Shown: positions 34,479 through 43,504, numbered from the stretch's first letter. The stretch: 64,000 nt of DNA from Chryseobacterium sp. PMSZPI (GCF_002835665.1 NZ_PIZV01000077.1:42856-106855); one strand, 5' to 3'. A program made the numbers and translations. Notes: generated by a model from the sequence alone, not told the origin.

Positions 34479-34552
34479 GGCGAGGTAGCTCAGTTGGTTA
34501 GAGCGCAGGATTCATAACCCTGAGGTCACGGGTTCAATTCCCGTCTTCGCTA
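34479..34552 (+). tRNA. tRNA with CAT anticodon (tRNA-Met type)
   Basis: The 74-base gene folds as a cloverleaf: acceptor GGCGAGG with CTTCGCT, D arm AGCTCAGTTGGTTAGAGC, anticodon loop TTCATAA with CAT at 34513-34515, and T arm ACGGGTTCAATTCCCGT. No encoded CCA follows the discriminator exactly (ACA). Elongator Met, initiator Met and lysidine-modified Ile all have CAT; I cannot fully separate them, but the fold looks elongator-like. A promoter-like TATATTTG lies at about 34460-34467. Confidence 0.93.
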
Positions 34553-34558
34553 CAATAG

Positions 34559-34595
34559 AAGGAAAAGCAAACATTGCTTTTCCTTTTTCTTTTTA
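34559..34595 (+). terminator. Terminator after the tRNA
   Basis: AAGGAAAAGCAA and TTGCTTTTCCTT form a 12-bp stem with a 3-base loop, followed by TTTCTTTTT. Confidence 0.87.
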
Positions 34596-34707
34596 TATAC
34601 ATTTAGAAAACATATTTTTTAAAACCATCTGGTTAAGGATAGTTTTAGGGGAAATTATTAAGACGTAATCATTTGTTTTTTTTAGTAGTTCTCGTTAATG
34701 TGAAAAA

Positions 34708-34753
34708 TACGTATTTCTACGTAATCAATTTCTGTCGATAATTTCTAGCTTTG
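34708..34753 (+). promoter_or_regulatory. TACGTATTTCTACGTA box and promoter
   Basis: The 353-base gap between the tRNA and the next gene contains TACGTATTTCTACGTA at 34708-34723, then a perfect -7 element TAGCTTTG at 34746-34753. No good -33 element is visible, so an activator at the box may be needed. Fifteen bases (GTATTTCTACGTAAT) recur at 20674-20688 with the same 27-base distance to the next TTTG. The remaining 150 bases to the ATG form a long AT-rich leader. Confidence 0.5.
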
Positions 34754-34905
34754 AATTAGTAATAATCACATACTATTGAAAGTTGTTCAGAAAATTTTCA
34801 ACTTATCAATGTTGTGAATTTTGAGTTTACTCATAATTCTTTTATGAGATCAATTTTGATTGTAAAATATATTTCAACGATAATTCAGAACTAAAAATTA
34901 AGACC

Positions 34906-36645
34906 ATGAAAAAATTTAACACACCTGCTTACCAGGGAGAAAAAGATTTTAAACAACATCCACATCTAGGAGAACAGCTTGAAAATGCCTGGAGCAATTA
35001 TGTAAAATATTGCACGATCAATTCAATTACGGGAAACCCGTGGTCAAGTACTTATGATAATCCCAGAAGCTGGTATTATAGCCCTTTGGTGGATAATGTA
35101 ATCCCTACTGAAAAGAACACAGTTGCAATACAATGGAATGCCTTCCCCAACAGAATCAATCATTACTTTACTGATCTTTTTACTAAAAAATTTGGTAAAG
35201 ATCAATATGAAGATAAATTACATGAATTGGCAGATATAGGACCTGGTGTCTTTGGGAAGAAATATGACATGGTTCTTACGGTACCTAAAAACCCTTGCGA
35301 TCCTTCAGATACCGGTACTAAACCGTTTGGCCCGTCAGGCCCCCGTGGATGGCAGGATGAATATTGTGAATGGGCGGTTACAAGAGATGAGAATGGAGAT
35401 ATCATCGCTGTTGACTTTACCCATGAAAACCCGGAATATTGGTTTCATATGTGGAAAGTTTCCCCGGATATAGTGGTGTCACTTTATCAGGAAATTCTAA
35501 ATAATAAAAATGTTAAAAAAGAAGATCTTTATTTGTTAGATAGCAGTGGACATCCTGTTATAGTAAGGGAAACCGGAGAACCTGCTTATAATCCGATTAA
35601 TAAATGGAATAGTGGACCTGATGCAAATGCTGCGGGCGGTGGCGCTGTACATCTTACCAGTCCTCCCAATTCATTAGGAGCCGAAATATACCTTGGAGCG
35701 GCAGCAACTATTCTAAGGGTAAAAGACAATAAGGTCATTACAGACGCAAATACTTTAATTTGTGCAGCCCAATATGGACAGATTTATAGAAATAGTGATC
35801 CTCGTATAGGGCAGAATGTTAATTCATTGGTTTATAATCACAATCAACAGGTAACTTTGACGAATCCTATTGCTTTGTACGGACAGATGCCTGATTTTGA
35901 TCAATTTGAAATGCCTTCTACAGCCGGAAAGTACAAAATTGAAGATTGTTATACCGTGATAAGAGGAGAGGAACGAAATAAAGGAATTACTTTTTACCCC
36001 TCTAATATGCTGTTGCATACACGATTTTCTGTACCTCCGGGTGCAAATTTTAAACTAAGTGATATCAAGGTAAATAAGAAACCGTTAAAATGGGGTTCTC
36101 AGATTGCTGATACCTTTTTTGTGCAACTTGCAGGTACTGGGAAAGATCCGGCAGCTGGGGAACAGCCTGAGAAATTTCCTCCTGTAGGAGACCCTGCAAC
36201 ACTCCTTCCGAATGTACAATATCTTTTAGATAATAATTTATTGCAGGCAAGTCTTTACAATAAGCTGAATACTTTCTCAAACCTGACATCCTGTATTACT
36301 CAAGTTGAAGCAGGAACAACTACAGATGGAATTGCTGTTTTGACTAATGGAGCCGTTAAAGGAACTAATTTCGACTTCGGACCAGGAATCACTGTTACTG
36401 TAACTGATTTCCAGAATGTAGATTCTGATACACAATTGTTCCTGATTACGATTAAAGCAGATGCTAATACAACTTTAGGAGAAAAACCTCTTAGTTTGTA
36501 TAATAACACTTCAGATCCTAGGTATGCGTTATCCGGAGTTTTGGAAGTTGTAGCCAATGGTTCTTTGCCGAAAATGAATATTATACCAAACAAATCGCTG
36601 CTTTCCATTCAGCAAATTGAACAAGTTCAAAAAATATTGAAATGA
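34906..36645 (+). CDS. Uncharacterised soluble protein paired with a haem lipoprotein
   Basis: The 579-aa protein has no signal peptide or membrane span. Conserved-looking blocks are EYCEWAVTRDENGDI, VDFTHENPEYWFHMW, AGGGAVHLTSPPNSLGAEIYLG and CAAQYGQIYRNSDPRIGQ. The last 110 residues form a beta domain like IPT/TIG folds. It overlaps the following gene by 4 bases (ATGA), so the two are translated together. I recall similar proteins next to similar haem proteins in other phyla, but no activity is known to me. An oxygenase or oxidase role would be a guess. Confidence 0.75.
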   Translation: MKKFNTPAYQGEKDFKQHPHLGEQLENAWSNYVKYCTINSITGNPWSSTYDNPRSWYYSPLVDNVIPTEKNTVAIQWNAFPNRINHYFTDLFTKKFGKDQYEDKLHELADIGPGVFGKKYDMVLTVPKNPCDPSDTGTKPFGPSGPRGWQDEYCEWAVTRDENGDIIAVDFTHENPEYWFHMWKVSPDIVVSLYQEILNNKNVKKEDLYLLDSSGHPVIVRETGEPAYNPINKWNSGPDANAAGGGAVHLTSPPNSLGAEIYLGAAATILRVKDNKVITDANTLICAAQYGQIYRNSDPRIGQNVNSLVYNHNQQVTLTNPIALYGQMPDFDQFEMPSTAGKYKIEDCYTVIRGEERNKGITFYPSNMLLHTRFSVPPGANFKLSDIKVNKKPLKWGSQIADTFFVQLAGTGKDPAAGEQPEKFPPVGDPATLLPNVQYLLDNNLLQASLYNKLNTFSNLTSCITQVEAGTTTDGIAVLTNGAVKGTNFDFGPGITVTVTDFQNVDSDTQLFLITIKADANTTLGEKPLSLYNNTSDPRYALSGVLEVVANGSLPKMNIIPNKSLLSIQQIEQVQKILK

Positions 36646-38048
36646 AAGCTTTAGTATTTTCTTTTTTCATATTGAGTTTAATTTCATGTGAATCCGGTAA
36701 AAAAGAAAAGAGGTTAAACTCAGCGACTGGTTTTTCAAAAGAGTCGGCCAGTGAATCGATCTACTGTGGAGCATATTGCGATCCTCCTTCAATTACTTAT
36801 AAGCTTGCCGGAGATTCTACGTGCGCTCATAGTTCTCAGGATGTCCTGAATTGTTTTGCCTGGAAAAATTTTATTGCATTAAACTGGACTGCATCAGCTC
36901 AAAGGGGAGTCCCGGATACCACTGCAACTGCAGCAAATTATGGTATGCCCGGGGATTATAGCCCTACAGTATGGGAAAGTTTTCTAAGTATTGATGATGT
37001 TTTTGCTCCTAAAGTTCCTTTAACATGGAACCTGAACAGTAAGAATAGCTATGTAAAACAAATTAATGAGATTAATAAATTTACGGATATCAATACAGGA
37101 ATTCCCAAAGCTACTTTAAGAGCAGCTGTAGGAAGCAGTAATATGGATGAAATATTACAGGCAGAAGGTTCATGGCTCACAGATCAAAGCGGAAATATCG
37201 TTTGGTATGAGATTAAAATAAATAATACTGAAAGTGATTTTATCCGTAAAAATAAGCTCTATGATTATAATAGTTTGAAAGAGTTTGGTACGAGTAATAA
37301 AGGAGTATGGTTGCCTATGGAGTCTATTGAGCTCAAAGCGGCATGGCGTATCATCCCTGAAAATAAACTTGATTCCTTGAAAAACTATTATAAAATATCC
37401 AAGGCTATGGTTCCGGAAATTAAAGGCTTTAAAGATGGAAAACCTGTTTATGGAAAATATTCACCAAAGTATTTAGGGCTGGTGGGGTTGCATATTATTC
37501 GTAAGACTCCACAATCTCCTCAATTGAATTGGATGACATTTGAGCACATCAATAACGCTCCCAATGAAGGGCAGGGTGATCCTTCTATAAAGTATTGTTT
37601 TTATAACCCTAAAAGTACAGAGGTGCCCAATCAGGCTCCCATTATAGGAAAAGACAGTTTGAATAAACCTGTTCAGGTTGTACGGGTAAACAAAATTAAA
37701 ACAAAACTTCAGAAGCTAAACTCTCAGATGCAGCAGCTAATAAGGGTCAGCAATCCAAAATCAGTATGGCAATATTATCAACTTGTGAACATACAATGGC
37801 CGGAAAATCCGATTCAGGATAATGGAAATAATCAATCTGCTCCACTTATGGAAGGAGGGATTACACCATCGGATATTTCTAATACAACAATGGAAACATA
37901 TGCTCAGCAGAAACAGTGTATGGACTGTCATAAGTACGCTTCTGTTGTGGGTTCTGAAAAAGGTTTACCACCTACGGATTATAGTTTTATCTTTTTAAAA
38001 GTGAAACCACCAAAGCAAATCCAAAAAGGAAGAACTTCTGTAAAATAA
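36642..38048 (+). CDS. Mono-haem (CxxCH) lipoprotein
   Basis: The 468-aa protein begins MKALVFSFFILSLISCES with a lipobox cysteine at residue 16. One c-type haem motif, C426-M-D-C429-H430, lies near the C-terminus. Other recognisable blocks are NCFAWKNFIALNW, LKAAWRIIP, KYLGLVGLHIIRKTP and WMTFEHINNAP; this set defines a widespread 'cytochrome c family' of unknown role. It overlaps the upstream gene by 4 bases. It should be anchored in the periplasm, while its partner looks cytoplasmic, which is puzzling. Confidence 0.82.
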   Translation: MKALVFSFFILSLISCESGKKEKRLNSATGFSKESASESIYCGAYCDPPSITYKLAGDSTCAHSSQDVLNCFAWKNFIALNWTASAQRGVPDTTATAANYGMPGDYSPTVWESFLSIDDVFAPKVPLTWNLNSKNSYVKQINEINKFTDINTGIPKATLRAAVGSSNMDEILQAEGSWLTDQSGNIVWYEIKINNTESDFIRKNKLYDYNSLKEFGTSNKGVWLPMESIELKAAWRIIPENKLDSLKNYYKISKAMVPEIKGFKDGKPVYGKYSPKYLGLVGLHIIRKTPQSPQLNWMTFEHINNAPNEGQGDPSIKYCFYNPKSTEVPNQAPIIGKDSLNKPVQVVRVNKIKTKLQKLNSQMQQLIRVSNPKSVWQYYQLVNIQWPENPIQDNGNNQSAPLMEGGITPSDISNTTMETYAQQKQCMDCHKYASVVGSEKGLPPTDYSFIFLKVKPPKQIQKGRTSVK

Positions 38049-38059
38049 ATAGTAAAAAT

Positions 38060-38090
38060 AAACCCGCAAATTGCGGGTTTATTTTTTTAT
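38060..38090. terminator. Bidirectional terminator between convergent genes
   Basis: AAACCCGCAA and TTGCGGGTTT form a 10-bp stem, flanked by A-rich sequence on the left and ATTTTTTTAT on the right. It can end the haem-lipoprotein unit on the plus strand and the exporter unit on the minus strand. Confidence 0.85.
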
Positions 38091-38102
38091 AACGTTTTTA
38101 AT

Positions 38103-39401
38103 TTAGCTTTGATAACCGAGTAATTTTCTGATTTGATAGAAAAATCTTTCTATAAGCCTAAGATCTTGAGTGACAATCTCAGCACTTCCTCTAAGTTCCT
38201 TATCAAAAATAAGCGTTTTGTTGTAGCTGGTTTTAAGGCCTTTTGGAAGAATTACGTCAACATAATAATTTCCTTTATCATCAGGAATTAAAGATATATT
38301 TTGAACTTTACCTTCAATAATACCATATTCCTGGAAACGATAATTATCTAATTTAATCAATACTTTTTCTCCCGGAATGATCTTTCCTGAGTTGGTCGTA
38401 GGTACAGACATTCTGCCGACTAATTTTTCCTTGTTTTTAGGAAGAATAGATAAGATAGGCTCTCCGGTTTTTACAAACTGATTCTCACCAAAAAACTGCT
38501 GAAAACTGGCAACACCATCAGTAGATGAGATGACAAGATAATTTTGTTCCCATAGTTTTAAGGATTTACGAAGCTGTTCAAATAACTGTAGAGTCTGAGA
38601 AGAATAAGTAATTCTGTCTTTTTCAGTATTAATGGCAGTTCCGCTTTTTGTTTTATTAAGGTTGGAAATGCCTTCCTCCATTTGAGAAATAGAAATATTA
38701 AGATTTTCAAGATTCTGTTGAGCCTGAAGGTATTTTATTTTTTCATTTTCAAGTTCCATAGAAGAAATTACCCCTTGGTTAAATAGATCCTGAGATCTTT
38801 GGAAGCTTTTCTTGGATAAATTATATTTAGCGCCTTCCAGGCTTTTTTGTTGCTTTAACGTTGCAATCCTTACACGATATTCAGAGATACTTTGATTGGC
38901 TGCAATATTTTCCGGAGCATAGGGCTGTAATCTGGTGAAAAGATCTTCGTCCTGAAATGCTTTTGCGAAGCTATTATAATCGCCCTGCAATTCTCCCAGT
39001 TTGAACCTTGAAGCTTGCGCAAGAGGGAAGGAGGATAATTGATTGGGAGCAATGGAATCCACTAATTTTTTCAACTCCAGTACATCTTTGTAGTTGGCAG
39101 CAGATTGCATAACCATCAATAAATCATTTTTCTTAACAAGCTGATGATCTTTAATGAATATTTTTTCAATCCTGGAGCTCATTCTTGCTTCTATTTTTTC
39201 CGGAGGATTTTGAGAGGTTACCATAATAGGTGCCGGAACAAATTCCGGGTACTTTATAAGGTAGCTCATTAAAAGTATCAGCAGGAGAATAATAAATATA
39301 ATGGTATTTCCCCAGCGGATCATCCAATGTGGCGGCTGGGTAAGAATATCCTGTACACTTTCTGAGCGGAGTTCAATATTATCTAAAATATCTTCTTTCA
39401 T
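38103..39401 (-). CDS. HlyD-family membrane fusion protein
   Basis: The 432-aa protein spans the periplasm and links an inner-membrane exporter to the outer membrane. One membrane helix lies at about 29-48 (TIIFIILLLILLMSYLI). It is followed by a short lipoyl half, a long coiled coil (about 150-270, with LENEKIKYLQAQQNLENLNI) and a second lipoyl/beta-barrel part (DGVASFQQFFGENQFVKTGEPI). It lies 64 bases downstream of the peptidase-ABC exporter and is the last gene of the cassette. Confidence 0.9.
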   Translation of the reverse strand: MKEDILDNIELRSESVQDILTQPPHWMIRWGNTIIFIILLLILLMSYLIKYPEFVPAPIMVTSQNPPEKIEARMSSRIEKIFIKDHQLVKKNDLLMVMQSAANYKDVLELKKLVDSIAPNQLSSFPLAQASRFKLGELQGDYNSFAKAFQDEDLFTRLQPYAPENIAANQSISEYRVRIATLKQQKSLEGAKYNLSKKSFQRSQDLFNQGVISSMELENEKIKYLQAQQNLENLNISISQMEEGISNLNKTKSGTAINTEKDRITYSSQTLQLFEQLRKSLKLWEQNYLVISSTDGVASFQQFFGENQFVKTGEPILSILPKNKEKLVGRMSVPTTNSGKIIPGEKVLIKLDNYRFQEYGIIEGKVQNISLIPDDKGNYYVDVILPKGLKTSYNKTLIFDKELRGSAEIVTQDLRLIERFFYQIRKLLGYQS

Positions 39402-39465
39402 AATTAATAAATTGTTTTGATACCTGCTTTTTCAGTTTCAGGTGTCACGACTTTGATTCCTGATA

Positions 39466-41658
39466 TTAATTTCCTAATTCTAATTGATTTCTGACAAGTC
39501 TGTAATATTCTCCTCGCAGGTCTACCAGTTCAGCATGGCTTCCTTCTTCCACTACTTTTCCTTTGTCTAATACAATGATTTTATCAGCATGTTTTACGGT
39601 TGAAAGTCTGTGAGCAATAACTACAGCTGTTTTTCCTCTGAAAAATTGTTCGAGATTTTCCATAATGATTCTTTCGTTATTGGCATCCAGAGCTGATGTT
39701 GCTTCATCAAATAAAATATATTCCGGAGATTTATATACCGCTCTTGCTATGAATAATCTTTGTTTTTGTCCACCACTTACTCCAACTCCTTCATTTCCGA
39801 TTTTTGTGTTGTAACTTAGAGGAAGGGTTTCTATAAATTCTTTGATATTGGCAATTTCTACGGCACGTCTTAATTTCTTCTTATCGATATGATCTTCGCC
39901 TACAGCAATATTATTAGCAATAGTGTCATTGAAGACATAACCTTCCTGCATAACAACACCACAATGGTCTCTCCAAAATCTAGGTGAAATATTTTTCAGA
40001 GTTGTACTTCCAATTCTAATCTCTCCCTGATCGGGCTCATAAAACTTCATGAGTAGCTTAAGTAAAGTAGTTTTTCCACTTCCGCTGGCTCCAACAATCG
40101 CAGTGGTTTTCTGATAAGGAATAGAAAGACTTAAGTTTTCAAAAACAGGAACATCAGATCCAATGTATCTAAAAGACATATCTGTTATTTCAATATCTCT
40201 TTGTGGAATGTCCATTACGTATTGTTCATTTTTATCTTCTTCATCTTCCTTGTCATGAATTTCACCTAATCTTTCAAGTGATATTTTCGCATCCTGTGTT
40301 TGTTTAATAAAGTCGATAAGTTGTAAAAGAGGACTGTTAAGCTGCCCAATGATATATTGAACGGAAAGCATCATCCCCAGAGTAAGGTTTCCGCTTAATA
40401 CCAATTTTGCAGAAAGAAAACTTACCAGGATATCTTTCATCTGGTTGATAAAGTTACCTCCTACAGATTGCCACTGTTCAAGGGAAAGAGATTTGATTCT
40501 TATTTTAAATAGTTTTACCTGTAAAAATTCCCAATCCCATCGTTTTTGTTTCTCTGCATTATGCATTTTAATTTCCTGCATACCGTTGATGAGTTCAATT
40601 ACTTTACTCTGCTCCTGGGAAACCTGGGAGAATCTTTTGTAATCCAGTTCTTTTCTCTTTTTTAGGAAAAAGCTGATCCATCCGATATACAATGCGGCAC
40701 CTACAAGATAAACAATAAATAGCCTGTAATCATAGAGTAATAAGACAATACTGAATATGATAAGGTTGACCAAAGAGAAAAGGGTGTTTAATGAAGAGCT
40801 GGTAAGGAGCTGTTCAATTCTGTGATGGTCATTGATTCTTTGCATGATGTCACCCGTCATTCTCGTATCAAAGAAACTTATGGGAAGTTTCATGAGCTTG
40901 ATAAAGAAGTCAGATATGATAGAAATGTTAATTCTGGCAGAAAGATGGAGAAGGATCCAGCTTCGGATGACTTCGATTCCCATTCTTCCGAAGAAAAGCA
41001 TAACCTGTGCAAGGAGTACCAGATAAATAAAATTAATATCCTGGTTTTGTATCCCCACGTCTACAATACTTTGGGTAAGAAACGGGAATATTAGTGAAAG
41101 TAAACTCCCTCCTAAAAGACCGATAGCAAGTTGAATAACAAGCGATTTATATTTTAATAAATATTTTGAAAGAAAAGCAAAGCTGGCTTTGCTTTGATCT
41201 GCATCAAATTCGGTTTGGAAGAAAGCAGGGGTTGTTTCCAGAATAAGGACAATACCTTCTTCTGTATTTTCATTGGCATTTTCCCCAATCCAGGATTTTA
41301 TGAATTCATCTCTGGAATAGGTAATTAAGCCATAACTCGGATCGGATATGTATACCTTATTGTTTTTATCGATCTTATAAACAACCACGAAGTGATTTTT
41401 ATTCCAGTGTACAACACATGGAAAAGGAACTTCTTCAACGAGGGTGTTGAAATCAATCTGGACTCCCATAGAACGGAACCCCAGGTTTTCTGCTGCATCA
41501 CTTAATCCCAGAAGGCTACTTCCTTCACGGGTTGTTTCTGAAAGATTACGAATTTGTTGTAATGAAATACTTTTGCCATAATATTTACTTACAATCCTAA
41601 GGCAGGTAGGTCCGCAATCCTTAGTATCCGGTTGCTTATAAAAAGGGAATTTTTTCAA
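39466..41658 (-). CDS. C39 peptidase-containing ABC exporter (PCAT)
   Basis: This 730-aa exporter cuts leader peptides and transports the mature peptide. The N-terminal C39 domain is complete: C15 in TKDCGPTC, H89 in WNKNHFVVVY and D106 in ISDPSYG. Five or six membrane helices follow (about 165-430), then an ABC domain with GASGSGKTTLL, the signature VSGGQKQRLF and LFDEATSALD. It is 79 bases downstream of a 48-codon peptide gene, which is its likely substrate, and 64 bases upstream of the HlyD gene. Confidence 0.94.
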   Translation of the reverse strand: MKKFPFYKQPDTKDCGPTCLRIVSKYYGKSISLQQIRNLSETTREGSSLLGLSDAAENLGFRSMGVQIDFNTLVEEVPFPCVVHWNKNHFVVVYKIDKNNKVYISDPSYGLITYSRDEFIKSWIGENANENTEEGIVLILETTPAFFQTEFDADQSKASFAFLSKYLLKYKSLVIQLAIGLLGGSLLSLIFPFLTQSIVDVGIQNQDINFIYLVLLAQVMLFFGRMGIEVIRSWILLHLSARINISIISDFFIKLMKLPISFFDTRMTGDIMQRINDHHRIEQLLTSSSLNTLFSLVNLIIFSIVLLLYDYRLFIVYLVGAALYIGWISFFLKKRKELDYKRFSQVSQEQSKVIELINGMQEIKMHNAEKQKRWDWEFLQVKLFKIRIKSLSLEQWQSVGGNFINQMKDILVSFLSAKLVLSGNLTLGMMLSVQYIIGQLNSPLLQLIDFIKQTQDAKISLERLGEIHDKEDEEDKNEQYVMDIPQRDIEITDMSFRYIGSDVPVFENLSLSIPYQKTTAIVGASGSGKTTLLKLLMKFYEPDQGEIRIGSTTLKNISPRFWRDHCGVVMQEGYVFNDTIANNIAVGEDHIDKKKLRRAVEIANIKEFIETLPLSYNTKIGNEGVGVSGGQKQRLFIARAVYKSPEYILFDEATSALDANNERIIMENLEQFFRGKTAVVIAHRLSTVKHADKIIVLDKGKVVEEGSHAELVDLRGEYYRLVRNQLELGN

Positions 41659-41674
41659 AATTAATACTCATTAT

Positions 41675-41701
41675 AAAATGCCGTCAAATAGACGACATTT
41701 T
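41675..41701 (-). other. Stem-loop between the peptide gene and the exporter
   Basis: AAAATGCCGTC and GACGACATTTT (plus strand) pair over 11 bases with one wobble around AAATA. It lies in the 79-base gap after the peptide stop and has no clear T run on the minus strand. It could stabilise the peptide part of the transcript so that more peptide than exporter is made. Confidence 0.5.
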
Positions 41702-41737
41702 TAATTATTTCAATATTATAATTCAATGAATGGTTGG

Positions 41738-41884
41738 CTAGAAATAGCACCATTGGTTACACGAGTCTATGACACCTTCTTTAGGTGGAGTTATCTTGTT
41801 GGGGTGGGAATAGCTTGCTTCCGCCTGTATTGGTGTCCCTTTTGAAGTTTTCCAACTTTCTCTCAGGCTTTTTAATCTTTTCAT
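41738..41884 (-). CDS. Candidate exported disulfide peptide (48 aa, two C-terminal cysteines)
   Basis: ATG at 41884 to TAG at 41738 encodes 48 residues. The N-terminal third is basic (MKRLKSLRESWKTSKG) and the rest is polar with prolines (SYSHPNKITPPKEG), ending DSCNQWCYF with Cys42 and Cys46. An in-frame stop lies just upstream, so this ATG is the only start, and an AGG lies 17 bases before it in an A-rich region. It sits between a disulfide-forming VKOR-thioredoxin fusion and a C39 exporter on the same strand. It has no classical GG cleavage site, so the cut point is unclear. The function could be a bacteriocin, signal or other small secreted peptide. Confidence 0.6.
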   Translation of the reverse strand: MKRLKSLRESWKTSKGTPIQAEASYSHPNKITPPKEGVIDSCNQWCYF

Positions 41885-41978
41885 ATAATAGTTTTTAATT
41901 TTCCTACTCTTTTACGGTTTTTCGGAAGTCGCTTTTTGCTTTTCCTAAGATAATGAAATTTTCGAATCGCAGATTTTT

Positions 41979-43490
41979 CTATTGGATGTCTTCATCTTCA
42001 ATTAATTCATCTATAAAAAACACAATATCATCACGATCATATTTTTCCGGGAACTGATATCCATTGATAATCAAGATCGGCGTGAAGTTAAGTCCTGCAT
42101 TGCTGTTATCTTTTGACATTTCAATTAGAGGATTCAAATTTTCTGTTGTGGAGTTTCCGCCGGATATGGCATTGATTTTAGCTTCATCCCTTGTTTCGAA
42201 CCATGTTTCTATAGTTTTCAGGAAGTCCTTCTCCGGCTTGTTGTTGTAAATATGGGTGAAATCAGAAATTAATTGGGTGAATTTTTCATTGGTTCTTTCA
42301 GGTGAATAATTGAATCTCATTTGTACAGAAAGATCATTAGGATATTTTTCCAAAAGATTTTCTACAATTTTATGAGCATCTTTACAAAAGCCACAATAAG
42401 GGTTGGATACAATGGAAATACGAAGTTTGCCCTCTTTATTTCCCACTGAAAATGTTTGGTTATCCTGGAATTCTATTTTTTCATTTTGTAATAACTGACT
42501 TTTGAAAAGTTCATAGTTTCTTTTAAATCTTAGGTTTTTAGCGTTAGATTTTTGAAGCTCCTCTCTTTGTGAAAGTATATTATTGAGATATAAAACCGCA
42601 GAAAAGATAATTGCCCATAAAATAACTGTTAGTAATAAAGCTCCAATCCCAAAGGTCAGGTTCTCGAAAAACAAAGTGCTAATGACTAATTGCCCAACAA
42701 GAATGGAAATGATTAAAAGACAAACTTTACAAAATGTTTTTTCTACAAATGCCTGAATATATAAAGAATAGCCAATTGCGATTACAGAAACAAAAGTAAA
42801 GCCTTTTACAATATTACCTGTTACAGGAAAGAAAAGTCCCAATACAGCAAGCCCGATAAAGTAGATTAAGGAAAAATCAGAAAATTTTAATCCTAAAATA
42901 CTGGTCTTATCTTGTTTTATAATTTTATCACATGCGTTGGTAGGCTGAGTGGCTGTTGCTGCACCACATATACTTCCAATAACTGTTGATGTATTTCCGA
43001 ACTTTTGATTAAAAATCTCAACAGAGATGTATACTCCTGCTAGAGATAATAAATTAAACAATGCTTCAAATAGGGATAGGCTTATAAAAGAATAAACAAG
43101 AACAACTGCAAAAATAGCATATAGAATAGGCTTAAAATTAAATACTGTTTTACTTTCTGCATTTACTGTTTTTTCAAATAGAAGTACAAAATTCATAGAT
43201 TTTTGATGAAGCTCTTCTTTATTGAGTGTTTTGGCCTTCTCTGAATAAACGGAATAATTATTTCCTGCCTTTTTTACCAATGAGAAAGAATTTTCGACAA
43301 TAGCAATAAACTCTTCGGGTAACTCGTCCCAATATTCCTTATCAAGTTCATATGCATCATTTTTTACCCCCATAAAGTTTAAAGTATCACTAAAGGCTAG
43401 TGCAGAAGGGTAATTCGGATGGGAGTTAAACTGGAAAATAAACTCCTGTTTATCGAGTTTTAGATAGTTAATTAGTTTGTCGAAAATCAT
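41979..43490 (-). CDS. VKOR-thioredoxin fusion with an inactive C39-like N-terminal domain
   Basis: The 503-aa membrane protein has three parts. Residues 1-110 look like a C39 peptidase domain without the catalytic cysteine (HPNYPSALAFSDTLNFMGV). Residues about 120-305 form a VKOR domain with SICG, ACDKI and the active CxxC at C254-K-V-C257. Residues about 330-503 form a thioredoxin/DsbA-like domain with C366-G-F-C369 and the cis-proline NFTPILIING. Such fusions make disulfide bonds in exported proteins. It is the first gene of the cassette and lies 94 bases upstream of the two-cysteine peptide, a natural substrate. Confidence 0.9.
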   Translation of the reverse strand: MIFDKLINYLKLDKQEFIFQFNSHPNYPSALAFSDTLNFMGVKNDAYELDKEYWDELPEEFIAIVENSFSLVKKAGNNYSVYSEKAKTLNKEELHQKSMNFVLLFEKTVNAESKTVFNFKPILYAIFAVVLVYSFISLSLFEALFNLLSLAGVYISVEIFNQKFGNTSTVIGSICGAATATQPTNACDKIIKQDKTSILGLKFSDFSLIYFIGLAVLGLFFPVTGNIVKGFTFVSVIAIGYSLYIQAFVEKTFCKVCLLIISILVGQLVISTLFFENLTFGIGALLLTVILWAIIFSAVLYLNNILSQREELQKSNAKNLRFKRNYELFKSQLLQNEKIEFQDNQTFSVGNKEGKLRISIVSNPYCGFCKDAHKIVENLLEKYPNDLSVQMRFNYSPERTNEKFTQLISDFTHIYNNKPEKDFLKTIETWFETRDEAKINAISGGNSTTENLNPLIEMSKDNSNAGLNFTPILIINGYQFPEKYDRDDIVFFIDELIEDEDIQ

Positions 43491-43504
43491 GTTAATATTT
43501 TTAT

